Source: Bombella pollinis (lineage in GTDB: Bacteria; Pseudomonadota; Alphaproteobacteria; Acetobacterales; Acetobacteraceae). From it: a DNA stretch of 64,000 bases. This document shows, piece after piece, positions 1-9,469 of this stretch; position 1 is the first letter of the stretch; each line of letters begins with the position of its first letter. Location of the stretch: positions 124,001-188,000 of the forward strand of contig NZ_JANIDX010000005.1 in NCBI RefSeq assembly GCF_026385485.1, in the 5' to 3' direction. Made by a program: the position numbers and the translations under genes. The notes beneath the pieces are model-generated. The model had not been told where the DNA came from. It did not search any database and saw only the letters and a list, made by a program, of their open reading frames with translations.

Positions 1-168
1 GCGTGCCACACGGCGACCGGGTACAAGGATGGTTCCGCTATGCCCCCCACGCCGCATCTCATCCCCTGCTTCCTCCCCATTACGGGCTAGCCATTGATGA
101 ACCACTTCATCCAAAAACGCACAAGAGGCGGGGATTGTCGCACTATTCATAGGGGTATGAGAGGCCAT
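1..168 (-). CDS. addB: AddB N-terminus (partial, runs off left edge)
   Basis: Only the first 56 codons are present. The start ATG overlaps the tsaE stop as TGATG, so translation is probably coupled to tsaE. The visible protein contains IPASCAFLDEVVHQWLA followed about 25 residues later by TILVPGRRVAR. This resembles the N-terminus of alphaproteobacterial AddB, the nuclease/helicase-like partner of AddA in double-strand break repair, which typically reads IPP..PFLD...G then LLPTRRA.RALREAF. In many relatives a sugar kinase and a nucleotidyltransferase lie between tsaE and addB; here the genes abut. The call rests on one short stretch, and another protein is possible. Confidence 0.55.
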   Translation of the reverse strand, partial: MASHTPMNSATIPASCAFLDEVVHQWLARNGEEAGDEMRRGGHSGTILVPGRRVAR

Positions 169-650
169 CAGCTTTGATTTCCCTCATACATCATCGCAAG
201 CGTATCTAAGCGTTCTTCTGGCCAACCATGAAAAGCTATATGCCGCTCTTGCTCCGTTGCGCCCGGTGTAAAGGTGAGATGAAACGCCCCCTCTGGCAGC
301 AATTCCGCCGCGCGGTCTGGCCATTCCACCAGCATAATACCTTCACAAGCATCATCCCACGACAACTCATAAAGCTCATCGGGGCTGGAGAGCCGCCATA
401 AATCATAATGAAACACCAACCCCAATGTTGTGTTATAGGACTGTACTAACGCAAAAGTCGGGCTGGGAACCTCCAACGCTTCATCATCAGCAAGGGCGCG
501 AATCAGGGCACGGGCAAAGCTGCTTTTGCCTGCCCCCATCTCCCCATGCAGGGCCAGACAATCCCCCCGTTGCAACAAACCCGCCACATGCCGGGCAAAA
601 ACCGCCGTTTGCTCTGGGGAGGAAAGACGCACATCCATCAGCAAAACCAC
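168..650 (-). CDS. tsaE: tRNA t6A biosynthesis ATPase TsaE
   Basis: This 160-residue protein is normal length for TsaE (YjeE), the ATPase that works with TsaD and TsaB to make N6-threonylcarbamoyladenosine at position 37 of ANN-decoding tRNAs in the cytoplasm. The Walker A loop GEMGAGKSS is at about residues 36-44. The family blocks SPTF.LV..Y, YDLWRL and LVEWPDRA follow in order. The start could be the first Met or the Met four codons later (MDVRL). It lies upstream of, and overlaps by one base, the next gene on the minus strand, so the two probably share a transcript. Confidence 0.93.
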   Translation of the reverse strand: MVLLMDVRLSSPEQTAVFARHVAGLLQRGDCLALHGEMGAGKSSFARALIRALADDEALEVPSPTFALVQSYNTTLGLVFHYDLWRLSSPDELYELSWDDACEGIMLVEWPDRAAELLPEGAFHLTFTPGATEQERHIAFHGWPEERLDTLAMMYEGNQS

Positions 651-781
651 CCTCTACCGCTCTTTATGCCCTATTCTTTAACTTTATGGGCTTATAACAT
701 AGCACAATAATACCCTGTAAATGACGCGCAAAAGGCATCACCCCCTACTCCCCGCGGCAAAAAATGCTTATGGAGACGATT

Positions 782-1810
782 ATGACACATTCATCTGCCA
801 CCCACACAACCGACATCGCCATTATTGGCGCAGGCCCCGCAGCTCTTTTTGCCGCTTTTGAATGCCGCATGTTGCGCCTCGACTGCATCTTAACTGATGT
901 TCTTGATTGTGTAGGGGGGCAATGCGCGGCCCTGTACCCTGAAAAGCCGATTTACGACATCCCCGCTCATCCTTCCATCACGGGGGGGGATTTAATCGCT
1001 GCGTTGGAGGAGCAAATCGCCCCCTTTAACGTCCCGCGCCTCCTTGGCAGCCGCATCAGCCAGCTAGAGGGGGAGGCTGGGGCCTTTACCCTGCGTAATG
1101 AGCGCGGCGATGTCATCCACGCGAAAGCCATCATCATCGCCGCTGGGGCTGGGGCCTTCGGCCCGAACCGCCCTCCCCTAGAGGGGCTAGATGTTTATGA
1201 ACGCAGCGGTAGCGTGCAATATTATGTAAAAAAACGTGCCGCTTTTGAGGGTAAACGCATTGTCGTAGCAGGTGGTGGTGATTCCGCCTTGGATTGGGCA
1301 TTATCCCTCTCCGACATTGCCGAGACGCTCTATCTCGTCCACCGGCGGGACCGCTTCCGTGGGGCCCCGGAGACACTGGCCCAAATCGAAGCCAAAATTG
1401 AAGCTGGTGCGATTGAGAAAATCGTCCCCTATCAACTTCATGGCCTACGCGGGACTGATGGGCAGCTCAGCCATGTTGAGGTCATTGCACTAGATGAGAC
1501 CGTCCGCGCCTTAGAAGCTGATGTGCTACTGCCTTTTTATGGTCTTTCAACCGACCTTGGCCCTGTGGCCTCATGGGGGTTGGAGACGCAGCGCAGCACG
1601 ATTGCAGTAGAGCCTGCCACCATGCAAACCAACTTAGAGGGCATCTTCGCCATTGGTGATGTGGCGCATTATCCCGGCAAAATGAAGCTCATTCTCCAAG
1701 GCTTTTCCGAAGGGGCCGTAGCAGCCCATGCCGCACACCATGTCGCTCGGCCCGATAAAGCCTTGCGTTTTGAACATTCCACTAGCCGGGGCCAGCCGGG
1801 TAAGGTCTGA
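782..1810 (+). CDS. Ferredoxin/flavodoxin-NADP+ reductase, thioredoxin-reductase-like type
   Basis: This is a two-dinucleotide-domain flavoprotein. The N-terminal FAD loop IIGAGPAALFAA is followed by GGQC.ALYPEKPIYDIPA, a signature of the bacterial TrxR-like ferredoxin-NADP reductases. An NADP-binding loop VVAGGGDSALDWA sits mid-protein and a C-terminal FAD block FAIGDVAHYPGK..LI.QGF.EGA near the end. There is no redox CxxC, which argues against thioredoxin reductase. It should pass electrons between NADPH and ferredoxin or flavodoxin in the cytoplasm. I chose the ATG at 782 because GGAG lies 6 bases upstream; an in-frame ATG at 764 has no such site. It appears monocistronic. Confidence 0.88.
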   Translation: MTHSSATHTTDIAIIGAGPAALFAAFECRMLRLDCILTDVLDCVGGQCAALYPEKPIYDIPAHPSITGGDLIAALEEQIAPFNVPRLLGSRISQLEGEAGAFTLRNERGDVIHAKAIIIAAGAGAFGPNRPPLEGLDVYERSGSVQYYVKKRAAFEGKRIVVAGGGDSALDWALSLSDIAETLYLVHRRDRFRGAPETLAQIEAKIEAGAIEKIVPYQLHGLRGTDGQLSHVEVIALDETVRALEADVLLPFYGLSTDLGPVASWGLETQRSTIAVEPATMQTNLEGIFAIGDVAHYPGKMKLILQGFSEGAVAAHAAHHVARPDKALRFEHSTSRGQPGKV

Positions 1811-1826
1811 CCCCTCCCCGCTGCCC

Positions 1827-2120
1827 TCAGGCAATCTCTTTTAGAAAAACAACCTTAGAGGCCCCACCTTCCACGAGGGTCTCGATAGCCTTGTTGAACA
1901 CACGGCCATGCTCGGTCCCCATATGGGCCTTAAAGGCGGCCTCATCGCGGTAGCTTTCCTCAACATGAAAGAGGTCCGGCTCAGCCTCTAACGTATAGAC
2001 CACAAAGCGCACACAGCCCGGCTCGGCACGAACATTCTCGGCCAAAGCGGTAAGCAGACTGGCCACCTTTTCCCGATGGCCGGGTAGAGCCTTCATCGTG
2101 GCATAAAGGTTTTTCGCCAT
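1827..2120 (-). CDS. ABM-domain putative quinol monooxygenase
   Basis: A 97-residue protein starting MAKNLYATMKALPG, the usual size of a single antibiotic-biosynthesis-monooxygenase (ABM, YgiN-like) ferredoxin-fold domain. Characteristic blocks are the early 'pG..e' turn, EPGCVRFVVY, and the F.V.E.Y.D..A...H segment ending in HM.TEHG. Such dimeric domains act without cofactor on quinols or other aromatics, or serve in heme or aldehyde handling; the substrate cannot be read here. An in-frame Met upstream would add 26 residues, but the family size and an AGGAG upstream of 2120 favour the shorter form. It follows the typA terminator, so it is likely transcribed on its own. Confidence 0.8.
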   Translation of the reverse strand: MAKNLYATMKALPGHREKVASLLTALAENVRAEPGCVRFVVYTLEAEPDLFHVEESYRDEAAFKAHMGTEHGRVFNKAIETLVEGGASKVVFLKEIA

Positions 2121-2144
2121 GACGCATTCATCTCCTATCATATG

Positions 2145-2176
2145 AAGAAAAGGCCGAGACAATAATGCCCCGGCCT
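2145..2176 (-). terminator. Rho-independent terminator of typA
   Basis: On the minus strand a stem AGGCCG/CGGCCT, extended inward past two mismatches to an ATTA-type loop, is followed by TTTTCTT. It lies between the typA stop and the start of the small monooxygenase gene. Confidence 0.65.
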
Positions 2177-2212
2177 CCCCTTTGTTACACGCTCTCACAA
2201 ATGGGCGAAAGC

Positions 2213-4033
2213 TTAGCCCTTCGCACCGCGTGCCGCACGCTTACGCTCGTGCGGGTCCAGATACCGCTTACGCAGACGAATCGCAGAAGGTGTGACCTCC
2301 ACCAGCTCATCATCCTCAATGTAAGCAATGGCCTGCTCAAGGCTCATCTTACGCGGAGGAACCAGCACAACGGCGTCATCCTTGCCAGAGGCCCGCATGT
2401 TCGTAAGCTTCTTCTCACGCACGGCATTCACCTCTAGGTCATTCTCACGGGAATGTTCACCCAGAATCATGCCAACGTAAATCTTCTCACCCGCATCCAC
2501 AAAAAGTGTCCCACGGTCCTGAAGCGAGAACAACGCATATGGAGTCGTTGCACCATCTTCAGCAGAGATGAGGGAGCCATTACGGCGGCCTTCAATCGCA
2601 CCAGCGTGAGGCTGATAGGAATGGAAGAGACGGTTCATCAACCCAGAGCCACGTGTATCGGTGAGGAACTCACCATGATAGCCAATCAATCCACGCGATG
2701 GGATCATGAAGGTAAGACGGACTTTATCCCCACCGGATTGACGCATATCCTGCATCACACCCTTACGCAGAGACATCTTCTCCACCACAACGCCGGAATA
2801 AGGCTCGTCCACATCGATGACGACCTCCTCAAACGGCTCCTCCTGCTCGCCTGTCTCCGGATTCTCACGGAACAACACGCGAGGCCGACCAATGGTCAAC
2901 TCAAAGCCTTCACGGCGCATATTCTCAATCAATACGCCAAGCTGAAGCTCACCACGGCCTGCGACCTCAAAAGCCTCGCTCTCTGGGCTTTCTGTCACCT
3001 TAATAGCCACATTACCTTCCGTCTCCTTAAAGAGGCGGTCACGAATCTGGCGAGAGGTCACCTTCTTGCCCTCACGCCCCCCGAGCGGACCATCATTAAT
3101 ACGGAAGGTCATAGAGAGAGTCGGCGGGTCAATCGGTGTGGAGGGCAGCGGCTCCTCAACAGAAGGCTCGGCCAATGTATCAGGGATCGTAGCTTCAGAG
3201 AGACCAGCAATCGCAACAATATCGCCCGCCTCAGCTTCCTCAACAGGCACACGCTCCAACCCACGGAAGGAGAGAAGCTTGGTGATGCGGCCTGTCTCGA
3301 CCACACTTCCATCAGCCCGCAGCGCACGGATGGGCATGTTCACCTTCGCCCGCCCCTGCTCAATACGGCCTGTCAGGATACGGCCAAGGAAGTTATCGCT
3401 CTCCAAAATTGTGGAGACCATCGCGAAGGGCTTATCTTTATCCAGCCCGGGGCTGGGTACATGCTCTAAGATAAGGTCAAACAAAGCATGAAGATTCTCA
3501 CGCGCGCCCTCTAGCTCCCGGTCTGCCCAGCCTTGGCGGCCAGACGCATAGAGCATCGGGAAGTCGAGCTGCTCATCATTCGCGCCCAATGCTGCAAAGA
3601 GGTCAAACACCTCATCATGCACCTCATCAGGGCGGGCATCGCCACGGTCCACCTTATTAACAACAACCATCGGGCGCAAACCACGGGCCAAAGCCTTACC
3701 CAACACAAACTTTGTTTGCGGCAAGGCCCCCTCGGCAGCGTCCACCAAAATCACAGCACCATCAACCATGCTCAGGATGCGCTCCACCTCGCCGCCAAAG
3801 TCGGCGTGGCCGGGTGTGTCGATGATGTTAATGCGGGTATTCTTCCATACAACGGACGTACATTTAGCGAGGATAGTAATACCACGCTCACGCTCTAGGT
3901 CGTTGCTGTCCATCGCCCGCTCGGTGACGGCTTGATTCTCACGGAATGTGCCCGATTGCTGGAGAAGCTGATCCACCAGCGTTGTCTTCCCATGATCGAC
4001 ATGGGCAATAATGGCGATGTTACGGATGTCCAT
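2213..4033 (-). CDS. typA: Translational GTPase TypA/BipA
   Basis: Starting at MDIRNIAIIAHVDHGKTT the protein has 606 residues, the standard TypA length. The open frame extends further upstream but those residues are not family-like. The GTPase motifs are all visible: AHVDHGKTTL (G1), RERGITI, DTPGHADFGG (G3) and NKVD (G4). They are followed by EF-G-like domains II, III and V and the TypA-specific C-terminal region with RKMSLEQAIAYIEDDELVEV. TypA binds 70S ribosomes and supports 50S assembly and stress or low-temperature growth. It is divergent from queF, with promoters for both in the 140-base gap. Confidence 0.97.
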   Translation of the reverse strand: MDIRNIAIIAHVDHGKTTLVDQLLQQSGTFRENQAVTERAMDSNDLERERGITILAKCTSVVWKNTRINIIDTPGHADFGGEVERILSMVDGAVILVDAAEGALPQTKFVLGKALARGLRPMVVVNKVDRGDARPDEVHDEVFDLFAALGANDEQLDFPMLYASGRQGWADRELEGARENLHALFDLILEHVPSPGLDKDKPFAMVSTILESDNFLGRILTGRIEQGRAKVNMPIRALRADGSVVETGRITKLLSFRGLERVPVEEAEAGDIVAIAGLSEATIPDTLAEPSVEEPLPSTPIDPPTLSMTFRINDGPLGGREGKKVTSRQIRDRLFKETEGNVAIKVTESPESEAFEVAGRGELQLGVLIENMRREGFELTIGRPRVLFRENPETGEQEEPFEEVVIDVDEPYSGVVVEKMSLRKGVMQDMRQSGGDKVRLTFMIPSRGLIGYHGEFLTDTRGSGLMNRLFHSYQPHAGAIEGRRNGSLISAEDGATTPYALFSLQDRGTLFVDAGEKIYVGMILGEHSRENDLEVNAVREKKLTNMRASGKDDAVVLVPPRKMSLEQAIAYIEDDELVEVTPSAIRLRKRYLDPHERKRAARGAKG

Positions 4034-4175
4034 AGACGATCTTTCAGGAAATAACAGAGTAAAACAGAATGATGCCCTTACTGCACCGAAACTGATTTTT
4101 TTGCAAATCCGAACCGTGTATGAGACGAGCATAAACATAGATTTTATGCCATAACCCCAGATAAAGGAGGCCCTT

Positions 4176-4658
4176 ATGAGCCATCCCCCACGCCCAACGG
4201 CCCCCGGCACAGATGCCCTAAGCCAGCTCGGCCGCCAAACCATCCAACCGGAGTCGCCCAATAAAGCGGAGCTAGAGCGCGTCCCCGCCCCTCATAAGGG
4301 ACGGCGTTATGTTGTCCGTTTTACCGCACCAGAGTTCACCTCCCTCTGCCCGGTGACAGGCCAGCCAGATTTTGCCCATATCGTCATTGACTATATCCCA
4401 CGCGATTGGATTGTAGAGAGCAAATCCCTCAAGCTCTATCTTACCAGCTTCCGCAATCATGGAGCCTTTCATGAGGATTGCTCCGTTACAATCGCCACAC
4501 GCCTTGTAGAATTGCTAGACCCAGAATGGCTCCGCATCGGGGCTTATTGGTACCCGCGCGGGGGTATGCCGATTGATGTTTTCTGGCAAACAGGCCCTGC
4601 CCCTACAGAGGTTTGGATTCCCCCTCAAGATGTGCCCGGTTATCGGGGGCGTGGCTAA
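4176..4658 (+). CDS. queF: NADPH-dependent 7-cyano-7-deazaguanine reductase QueF (short type)
   Basis: QueF reduces preQ0 to preQ1 in queuosine tRNA modification. This 160-residue protein is the unimodular (YkvM-like) class. The nucleophilic cysteine lies in TSLCPVTGQPDF (Cys58) with the proton donor Asp65 seven residues on. The substrate-binding stretch ESKSLKLYLTSFRNHGAFHE follows at about residue 81. The C-terminus carries the YPRGGMPIDVFW block. A strong AAAGGAGG lies five bases ahead of the ATG. I found no recognisable preQ1 riboswitch in the upstream gap. No other queuosine genes are adjacent. Confidence 0.95.
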   Translation: MSHPPRPTAPGTDALSQLGRQTIQPESPNKAELERVPAPHKGRRYVVRFTAPEFTSLCPVTGQPDFAHIVIDYIPRDWIVESKSLKLYLTSFRNHGAFHEDCSVTIATRLVELLDPEWLRIGAYWYPRGGMPIDVFWQTGPAPTEVWIPPQDVPGYRGRG

Positions 4659-4670
4659 GCCGCTCTCCCC

Positions 4671-5981
4671 TTAAAAACCGAGTGTAACATCACCGCCAAT
4701 CAAAATACGATTCTGATGCCGGAAATCCGCAAAGGGCCGCGTGTTGTTTAAAGAGCGGTCAAAGCGGATTTCTGGCCGAATTTGCAGCAATTTTACATGA
4801 TGGCCAAGCTGCGGCCGCCACACCGCATTGAGGGAAAAATCCCCATAAGTGGTCGCTGGTGCGCTATAAGTCCGCGCCGGTAAACCCAATAGGGCGCGCC
4901 CATAAGAGCCATCCTCTGGATATTGCACGATGAATTGCCCTGTCGAATCCCGATAGACTTCCGCGCGCGCGTTAAAGGTTAGGCTAGAAGTCGCCGCATA
5001 AGCCCCCCAGAGGACGCCGCTCCATGTATTGGCCTCCAACCCTTCATCATGGACCTGTGTGGCCTCGGCTGTGAGGCTCCATTTAGGGGTAATCTGCCAT
5101 GTCGCATTCAGGTCATTCCAGTAACGTTGCGCTTCATGCGCACGATGAGTCCCCAACTGACGGCGCGCATCCTCCGGCCCGACACGCAGCAGATAGGTTA
5201 CCGATACCGCTCCCCCGGCAAGCTGGCTGGCATTAAACCCCACATAGCCAGCAGGACGCCCATTATTATTCCCACGGCCAAAGGATTTTTGATTCCCCGC
5301 ATCTACACCAAACAACACCGCATAATGTGAGTTAAGATGCCATTGCCCATAAAACCCAACATGCTCAAACGGGTTAGAATATTGCGCGGTATAGGTCATC
5401 GTATAAAACGCACGCCCTGCCGGGTTTAGCACCTCTACCCCCATAGGGGAGGCGAGAATACCCGCCTGGACATCCAGCCCTTCCTTCGTCAACCACGGCA
5501 TATGCAGAGCAATATTGGCTTGAATGGGCGTGATTTGATAGCGATCATGCTTCAACCAACGATCAGAAATCCCCGTGATGACATAAGCCCGCGCATCCGA
5601 GCCATAGAGCATCTGAATATTCGCCCCTAACCCGTAGCCTCCGCCAATAGGATCAACCGGTTTGGTGATGGTCAACGCCACCTGATTCAGCAACCCTGTA
5701 TCGCTATGTGATTGCAAAAGCTGACCAAAGTTCATCCCGTTATGAGGGTGCCCACTATTAGCCATAGCCCCCGCCTCTAGCTGAAGGCCGACATCAATAT
5801 CGGAGAACCAAGTCTTCGTCTCCGTTTTCGCTGCAACAGGCTGCCCCGTAGCTGAAGCAGACACAATAGGAGCCGAGGAGAGCGTCCCTCCCTGCTCTGG
5901 GGGAGCAGCAAAAGCAGCCTGCCCCTCATAACCAGCCGTACCACATAGCCCCATCACCAGAAGATACCGCCAGTTCCACAT
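4671..5981 (-). CDS. Outer-membrane beta-barrel porin (OmpL/bbp2-like)
   Basis: A 436-residue secreted protein. A hydrophobic signal peptide ends around AAFAAPP. The rest alternates short amphipathic strands rich in aromatic and glycine residues and ends with GGDVTLGF, a C-terminal aromatic typical of BAM-inserted barrels. The segment around GILASPMGVEVLNPAG...YSNPFEHVGF resembles the putative beta-barrel porin-2 (OmpL-like) family. The substrate is unknown. It sits 76 bases downstream of the OprB-like porin on the same strand, so a shared role in uptake across the outer membrane is likely. Confidence 0.72.
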   Translation of the reverse strand: MWNWRYLLVMGLCGTAGYEGQAAFAAPPEQGGTLSSAPIVSASATGQPVAAKTETKTWFSDIDVGLQLEAGAMANSGHPHNGMNFGQLLQSHSDTGLLNQVALTITKPVDPIGGGYGLGANIQMLYGSDARAYVITGISDRWLKHDRYQITPIQANIALHMPWLTKEGLDVQAGILASPMGVEVLNPAGRAFYTMTYTAQYSNPFEHVGFYGQWHLNSHYAVLFGVDAGNQKSFGRGNNNGRPAGYVGFNASQLAGGAVSVTYLLRVGPEDARRQLGTHRAHEAQRYWNDLNATWQITPKWSLTAEATQVHDEGLEANTWSGVLWGAYAATSSLTFNARAEVYRDSTGQFIVQYPEDGSYGRALLGLPARTYSAPATTYGDFSLNAVWRPQLGHHVKLLQIRPEIRFDRSLNNTRPFADFRHQNRILIGGDVTLGF

Positions 5982-6057
5982 GAAACGTCTCGCTTATTGT
6001 TTCGCTTGCGTAAGCATATCCTTTTCCGCAAAAACAAAACAACCGCAAAATAGGCCG

Positions 6058-7662
6058 TTAAAAGGCAATGGCCGTCTCAAGATCGATCAACATCGCATCT
6101 TTATAGCGTTTAATGGCCCCGGGGTTCCAAAGATATTGCAAGCCGGGGCGCAAAAGCAGCCAACGAGCAGGCCGATAGCCGTAATTCAGCTCAATCGCTT
6201 CCTCAGAGTGAGGCGCGTACAGTCCCGCCCCACGGCCAGAGCGTTGGAGATGTTGAATCCAATGCGTCACTTTAGGATTCGCCCACAGGACCTTCATCCC
6301 CAGGCTGATTGTATCATCTGGGCGGCTTGCGAATGTCCCCTTCCGCGTAATACCGGCCGTCATATAATAGGGCGCAATAGCCGTGCGCGGGTCCCCCCAA
6401 GTAAAGGAGCCAAAAAACGCCGTCCCACGATGCGGGTCCGCCTCATCGCGCTGTAACATCCGGTCAAATTGAAACCACCCACCAAAACGACCACGCACCT
6501 TAGTAAGCGGGGCTCCCTCCGCAGCTGAAGGGGGAATCCCGTAAGTGCCCATCTGACCGTATACATTCTTCACCTCAGAAGTATCCCAATAACCGCCCAC
6601 CTTCACATTGGTTTGCAGCGGGCCGCTATAATCATCCTCTCCCCCTTGGTGCCAGCCTAACTGAAAGGGCAGAAACGTCCCTGTCGCCCCGTGTAGATTC
6701 ATCTTCCAACCATTACGCACGCCAGAGATGGTTGGGTCCACGCTATACACCCCAAATTGCACCAGATAATGATCATTCCCCGCAGGGAAAAACTTTACCC
6801 ATGCCCCCGGATGCGCCGTAGGGTAAAACCCATAACCTGAGTTCATCGCGATGGATTGGGGCATCCCGCAAATGCCGTTATTTTGAAATTGGCAATATAA
6901 GTTCGCCCCCCAATAGGTGGAGGATTGCTCGAAGTCATTCTCGGTATTAATTTCACCAATTTCAGTCTGGACGTAGTGATTCCAGTGCATTTCCCAGCTT
7001 AACCGCCCTAAGCGCATAGTCTCACCTGCGCCATAAATCTCCATCGGGCTGTTAATCACAGGCAAGGTATTCCCCAACCCTGCCCCCTGCCGCGCAAGAG
7101 TCAGGAAATGCAACACACCGGCATTAAACTCTAACCCCGCTAACTTCTTTAGGTCAAAATCAATCGATAGAGCTTCCTCATCGGCGTAACGTGCTGCGCG
7201 GGACTTCCCACCAAACGGATTGCCCGCAGAATCAGAAAAATACCGCCCGCTAACGCTCACACCATGGTCAGACAACCATGTACGCGCACCCCACGGATCC
7301 CCAAAAAAACCATCCTGATTGATAAAGTCGTGCCAACTATTGGGTAGTAGCCCTTTTTGTCGCGCCGTTGGTGCTGGCTCCTCCACTGCCCCGCGTGAAA
7401 ATGCATCACCGGGAATAGGTAATGGCATAGAGCCAAAAGCTTTTTCTTCATCCTGCGTTACATGCTCATGAGGGCTAGGCTTCAATAATACCGCCCGCAC
7501 CTCCGCCTCAGCCGCTGCCGTGTTTGTGGCTATATCCGCCCCGTTATGAGGTGAATCATCCGGGGCTGTGGTGTGCGCTAAAGCCCCATGGCAGCTCAGC
7601 AGCACACAAATGGCCCCCGCCATTGCTGCATTAGCTTTTTGCCATATTCCACACATACACAC
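6058..7662 (-). CDS. Carbohydrate porin, OprB family
   Basis: A 534-residue outer-membrane barrel. A signal peptide (MAGAICVLLSCHGALA) is followed by a linker of about 90 residues and then the OprB-type barrel. Recognisable OprB features are WLSDHGVSVSGRYFSD.AGN..GG near the barrel start, the LD/FDL.K..G..F..G strand, NFYPTAHP-like GYGFYPTAHPG, and the closing region AIELNYGYRPARWLLLRPGLQYLWNPGA. OprB porins admit glucose and other sugars, which fits the sugar porters elsewhere in the window. It probably forms a unit with the downstream porin gene. The roughly 210 bases upstream are AT-richer and likely hold its promoter. Confidence 0.85.
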   Translation of the reverse strand: MCMCGIWQKANAAMAGAICVLLSCHGALAHTTAPDDSPHNGADIATNTAAAEAEVRAVLLKPSPHEHVTQDEEKAFGSMPLPIPGDAFSRGAVEEPAPTARQKGLLPNSWHDFINQDGFFGDPWGARTWLSDHGVSVSGRYFSDSAGNPFGGKSRAARYADEEALSIDFDLKKLAGLEFNAGVLHFLTLARQGAGLGNTLPVINSPMEIYGAGETMRLGRLSWEMHWNHYVQTEIGEINTENDFEQSSTYWGANLYCQFQNNGICGMPQSIAMNSGYGFYPTAHPGAWVKFFPAGNDHYLVQFGVYSVDPTISGVRNGWKMNLHGATGTFLPFQLGWHQGGEDDYSGPLQTNVKVGGYWDTSEVKNVYGQMGTYGIPPSAAEGAPLTKVRGRFGGWFQFDRMLQRDEADPHRGTAFFGSFTWGDPRTAIAPYYMTAGITRKGTFASRPDDTISLGMKVLWANPKVTHWIQHLQRSGRGAGLYAPHSEEAIELNYGYRPARWLLLRPGLQYLWNPGAIKRYKDAMLIDLETAIAF

Positions 7663-7873
7663 GCCTTTATAGCCATTACGCGGATAAAACCGGGGCCTTC
7701 ATAAAAAGAAGACCCCCACATACAACCCCTCTATGCCAGCAAACCCTAAAACGCAGCAGCATGAAGGAAGGATACACTTCGTCCCCCTTTATATAAATTT
7801 TATCGTTCAATTCCAGTGGTGAAATCTATTTATAAAGTAAGATACCGTCATAATCGGCGCATCCACCCTCTCC

Positions 7874-9412
7874 TTAAAGCCAATGAGCGCGCTCTAACCG
7901 GCGCAAAACAGGTAGCAACATCACTAATACGCAACATAGCCCCACGCAGCCTAAAAAGAGGGTTCTAAACAACGCGCCATAACCGGCCATACCGCCGCTG
8001 CCATCAGCGGGTAAACTTGCTAAATCTGCTACAAGACTACCAAGATACATCCCCACCCCCCAGAGGAGGAACAGCCCGCCCATTAATAGCGCGCTCACCC
8101 GCGCCGGGGCATAACGTGCAACAATGGCAAGGCCTAGGCCAATCGTCAGCAACTCCCCAAGGGACATCGTGCCATAACCCGCCACCATAACCCATGGTGA
8201 AACAGGCCCTGTGCTCTGTGATGTCGCCACCCACCAAATAAGAAACGCCACCCCCACTAAAACATAACCACAGATAATCTTTACCGCTGGGGACGCGTCA
8301 CGCCCTTTCATCGCACTCCGCCGGTAGAGCCACGCCAAAAACGGGCTAAAAAGCATAACGAAAATCGGGTTGAGGGCCTGAAACTGCCCCGCAGACATCG
8401 TAAAGAGCCGGTATGGCCCTAGCTGATACACACCAGAGACATCCCGCATCGCAAAAAGCGTTAGCGAAGTTTGCATTTGCTGATAAAAAATCTGGTAGGC
8501 CATCGTCTGAGTGGACAAGATATAAGTCAGCAACAAACCCGGCCGCTCTGTCTGCTCTGCTCGGAGATATAGCCACACCCATAAAAGGACCAAACCAAAC
8601 CCAGCGATGATGATGCATAAGCGCACTAATGCCGCACTATGCAACACCCATGTGCAAAACCCCCACACCACAATAAGCGCAAGCAACACGCCTGCACTCA
8701 CCATCCCTTTGGATAACGGGCTTACCAACCGTTCCACCAACGGCATGGAGGGCGGCTCCCCCACAGACTGAGAGGTCACAGATTCTGCACTACGTTGGGC
8801 GAGGAAGCGGCGCATATACCCGCCCTCTAAGGCGTAATAGCCCAGCCCAATCAACAACCCTACAACGCAAGCAAGAAACGCCACCGCCGCCCCGTAACGC
8901 TGCTGAAGCCACGGTGTCAGCAACATTGAAACGGTCGAGCCGACATTAATGGCCATATAATAAAGCGTAAAAGCAGCATCCAAGGCCGTGCCATCCCCCG
9001 CATAAATCCGCCGGACCAACGTCCCGGCATTGGGCTTAAACAAACCATTGGAGAGGGCAATTAATGTAAGGGCAGGCAAAAATACCATCTGATGCCCTAA
9101 GGAGAGGGCCAACAAACCATAGCCTATTGTTAAGCCAAAAGCCCCTAAAAGCATGGTCCGCCGTGTGCCTAAGCACTGGTCCCCCAGCAGCCCTCCCAAA
9201 ACGGGAAGACTATACATAAGGAAGCCTAACCCCCCTTGCATGAGATTGACGTCATGATCACGCATATGAAGTTGCGCGACCATAAAGATCGTCAATACGG
9301 CCTGCATACCGTAATAGCCAAACCGCTCCCATAGCTCTATAGCCATGACAACAGCAAAAGCCCGCCGCCGCGCGGAGAGGAATGTCACATCTAAGCGCGG
9401 AAGGTCAGACAT
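7874..9412 (-). CDS. Proton-dependent oligopeptide transporter (POT/PTR2)
   Basis: A 512-residue inner-membrane protein with many hydrophobic segments. The POT family signature ELWERFGYYG (the ExxERF proton-coupling motif) is at residues 26-35 in the first helix. The second POT motif region around LFKPNAGTLVRRIYAGDG is present, as is a late GE-containing helix MSLGELLTIGLGLAIVARYAP. It should import di- and tripeptides with protons. A stretch between helices 6 and 7 (AESVTSQSVGEPPSMPLV) is a soluble loop. No operon partner: the next gene upstream is the small membrane ORF at 9470. Confidence 0.92.
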   Translation of the reverse strand: MSDLPRLDVTFLSARRRAFAVVMAIELWERFGYYGMQAVLTIFMVAQLHMRDHDVNLMQGGLGFLMYSLPVLGGLLGDQCLGTRRTMLLGAFGLTIGYGLLALSLGHQMVFLPALTLIALSNGLFKPNAGTLVRRIYAGDGTALDAAFTLYYMAINVGSTVSMLLTPWLQQRYGAAVAFLACVVGLLIGLGYYALEGGYMRRFLAQRSAESVTSQSVGEPPSMPLVERLVSPLSKGMVSAGVLLALIVVWGFCTWVLHSAALVRLCIIIAGFGLVLLWVWLYLRAEQTERPGLLLTYILSTQTMAYQIFYQQMQTSLTLFAMRDVSGVYQLGPYRLFTMSAGQFQALNPIFVMLFSPFLAWLYRRSAMKGRDASPAVKIICGYVLVGVAFLIWWVATSQSTGPVSPWVMVAGYGTMSLGELLTIGLGLAIVARYAPARVSALLMGGLFLLWGVGMYLGSLVADLASLPADGSGGMAGYGALFRTLFLGCVGLCCVLVMLLPVLRRLERAHWL

Positions 9413-9469
9413 AAGGCCATGTTACTCCATTACGAGGGAGAAACTACTATTCATCCCTTTACGCAAAAA

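Noticed and set aside
2453..3469. A 338-codon open frame on the plus strand
   Set aside because: It is antisense to the typA coding region, has no recognisable domains or ribosome site, and reads as a shadow of typA codon usage.
4034..4175. preQ1 riboswitch ahead of queF
   Set aside because: I could not find the conserved stem, loop and tail pattern in the typA-queF gap; only a strong ribosome site is visible.
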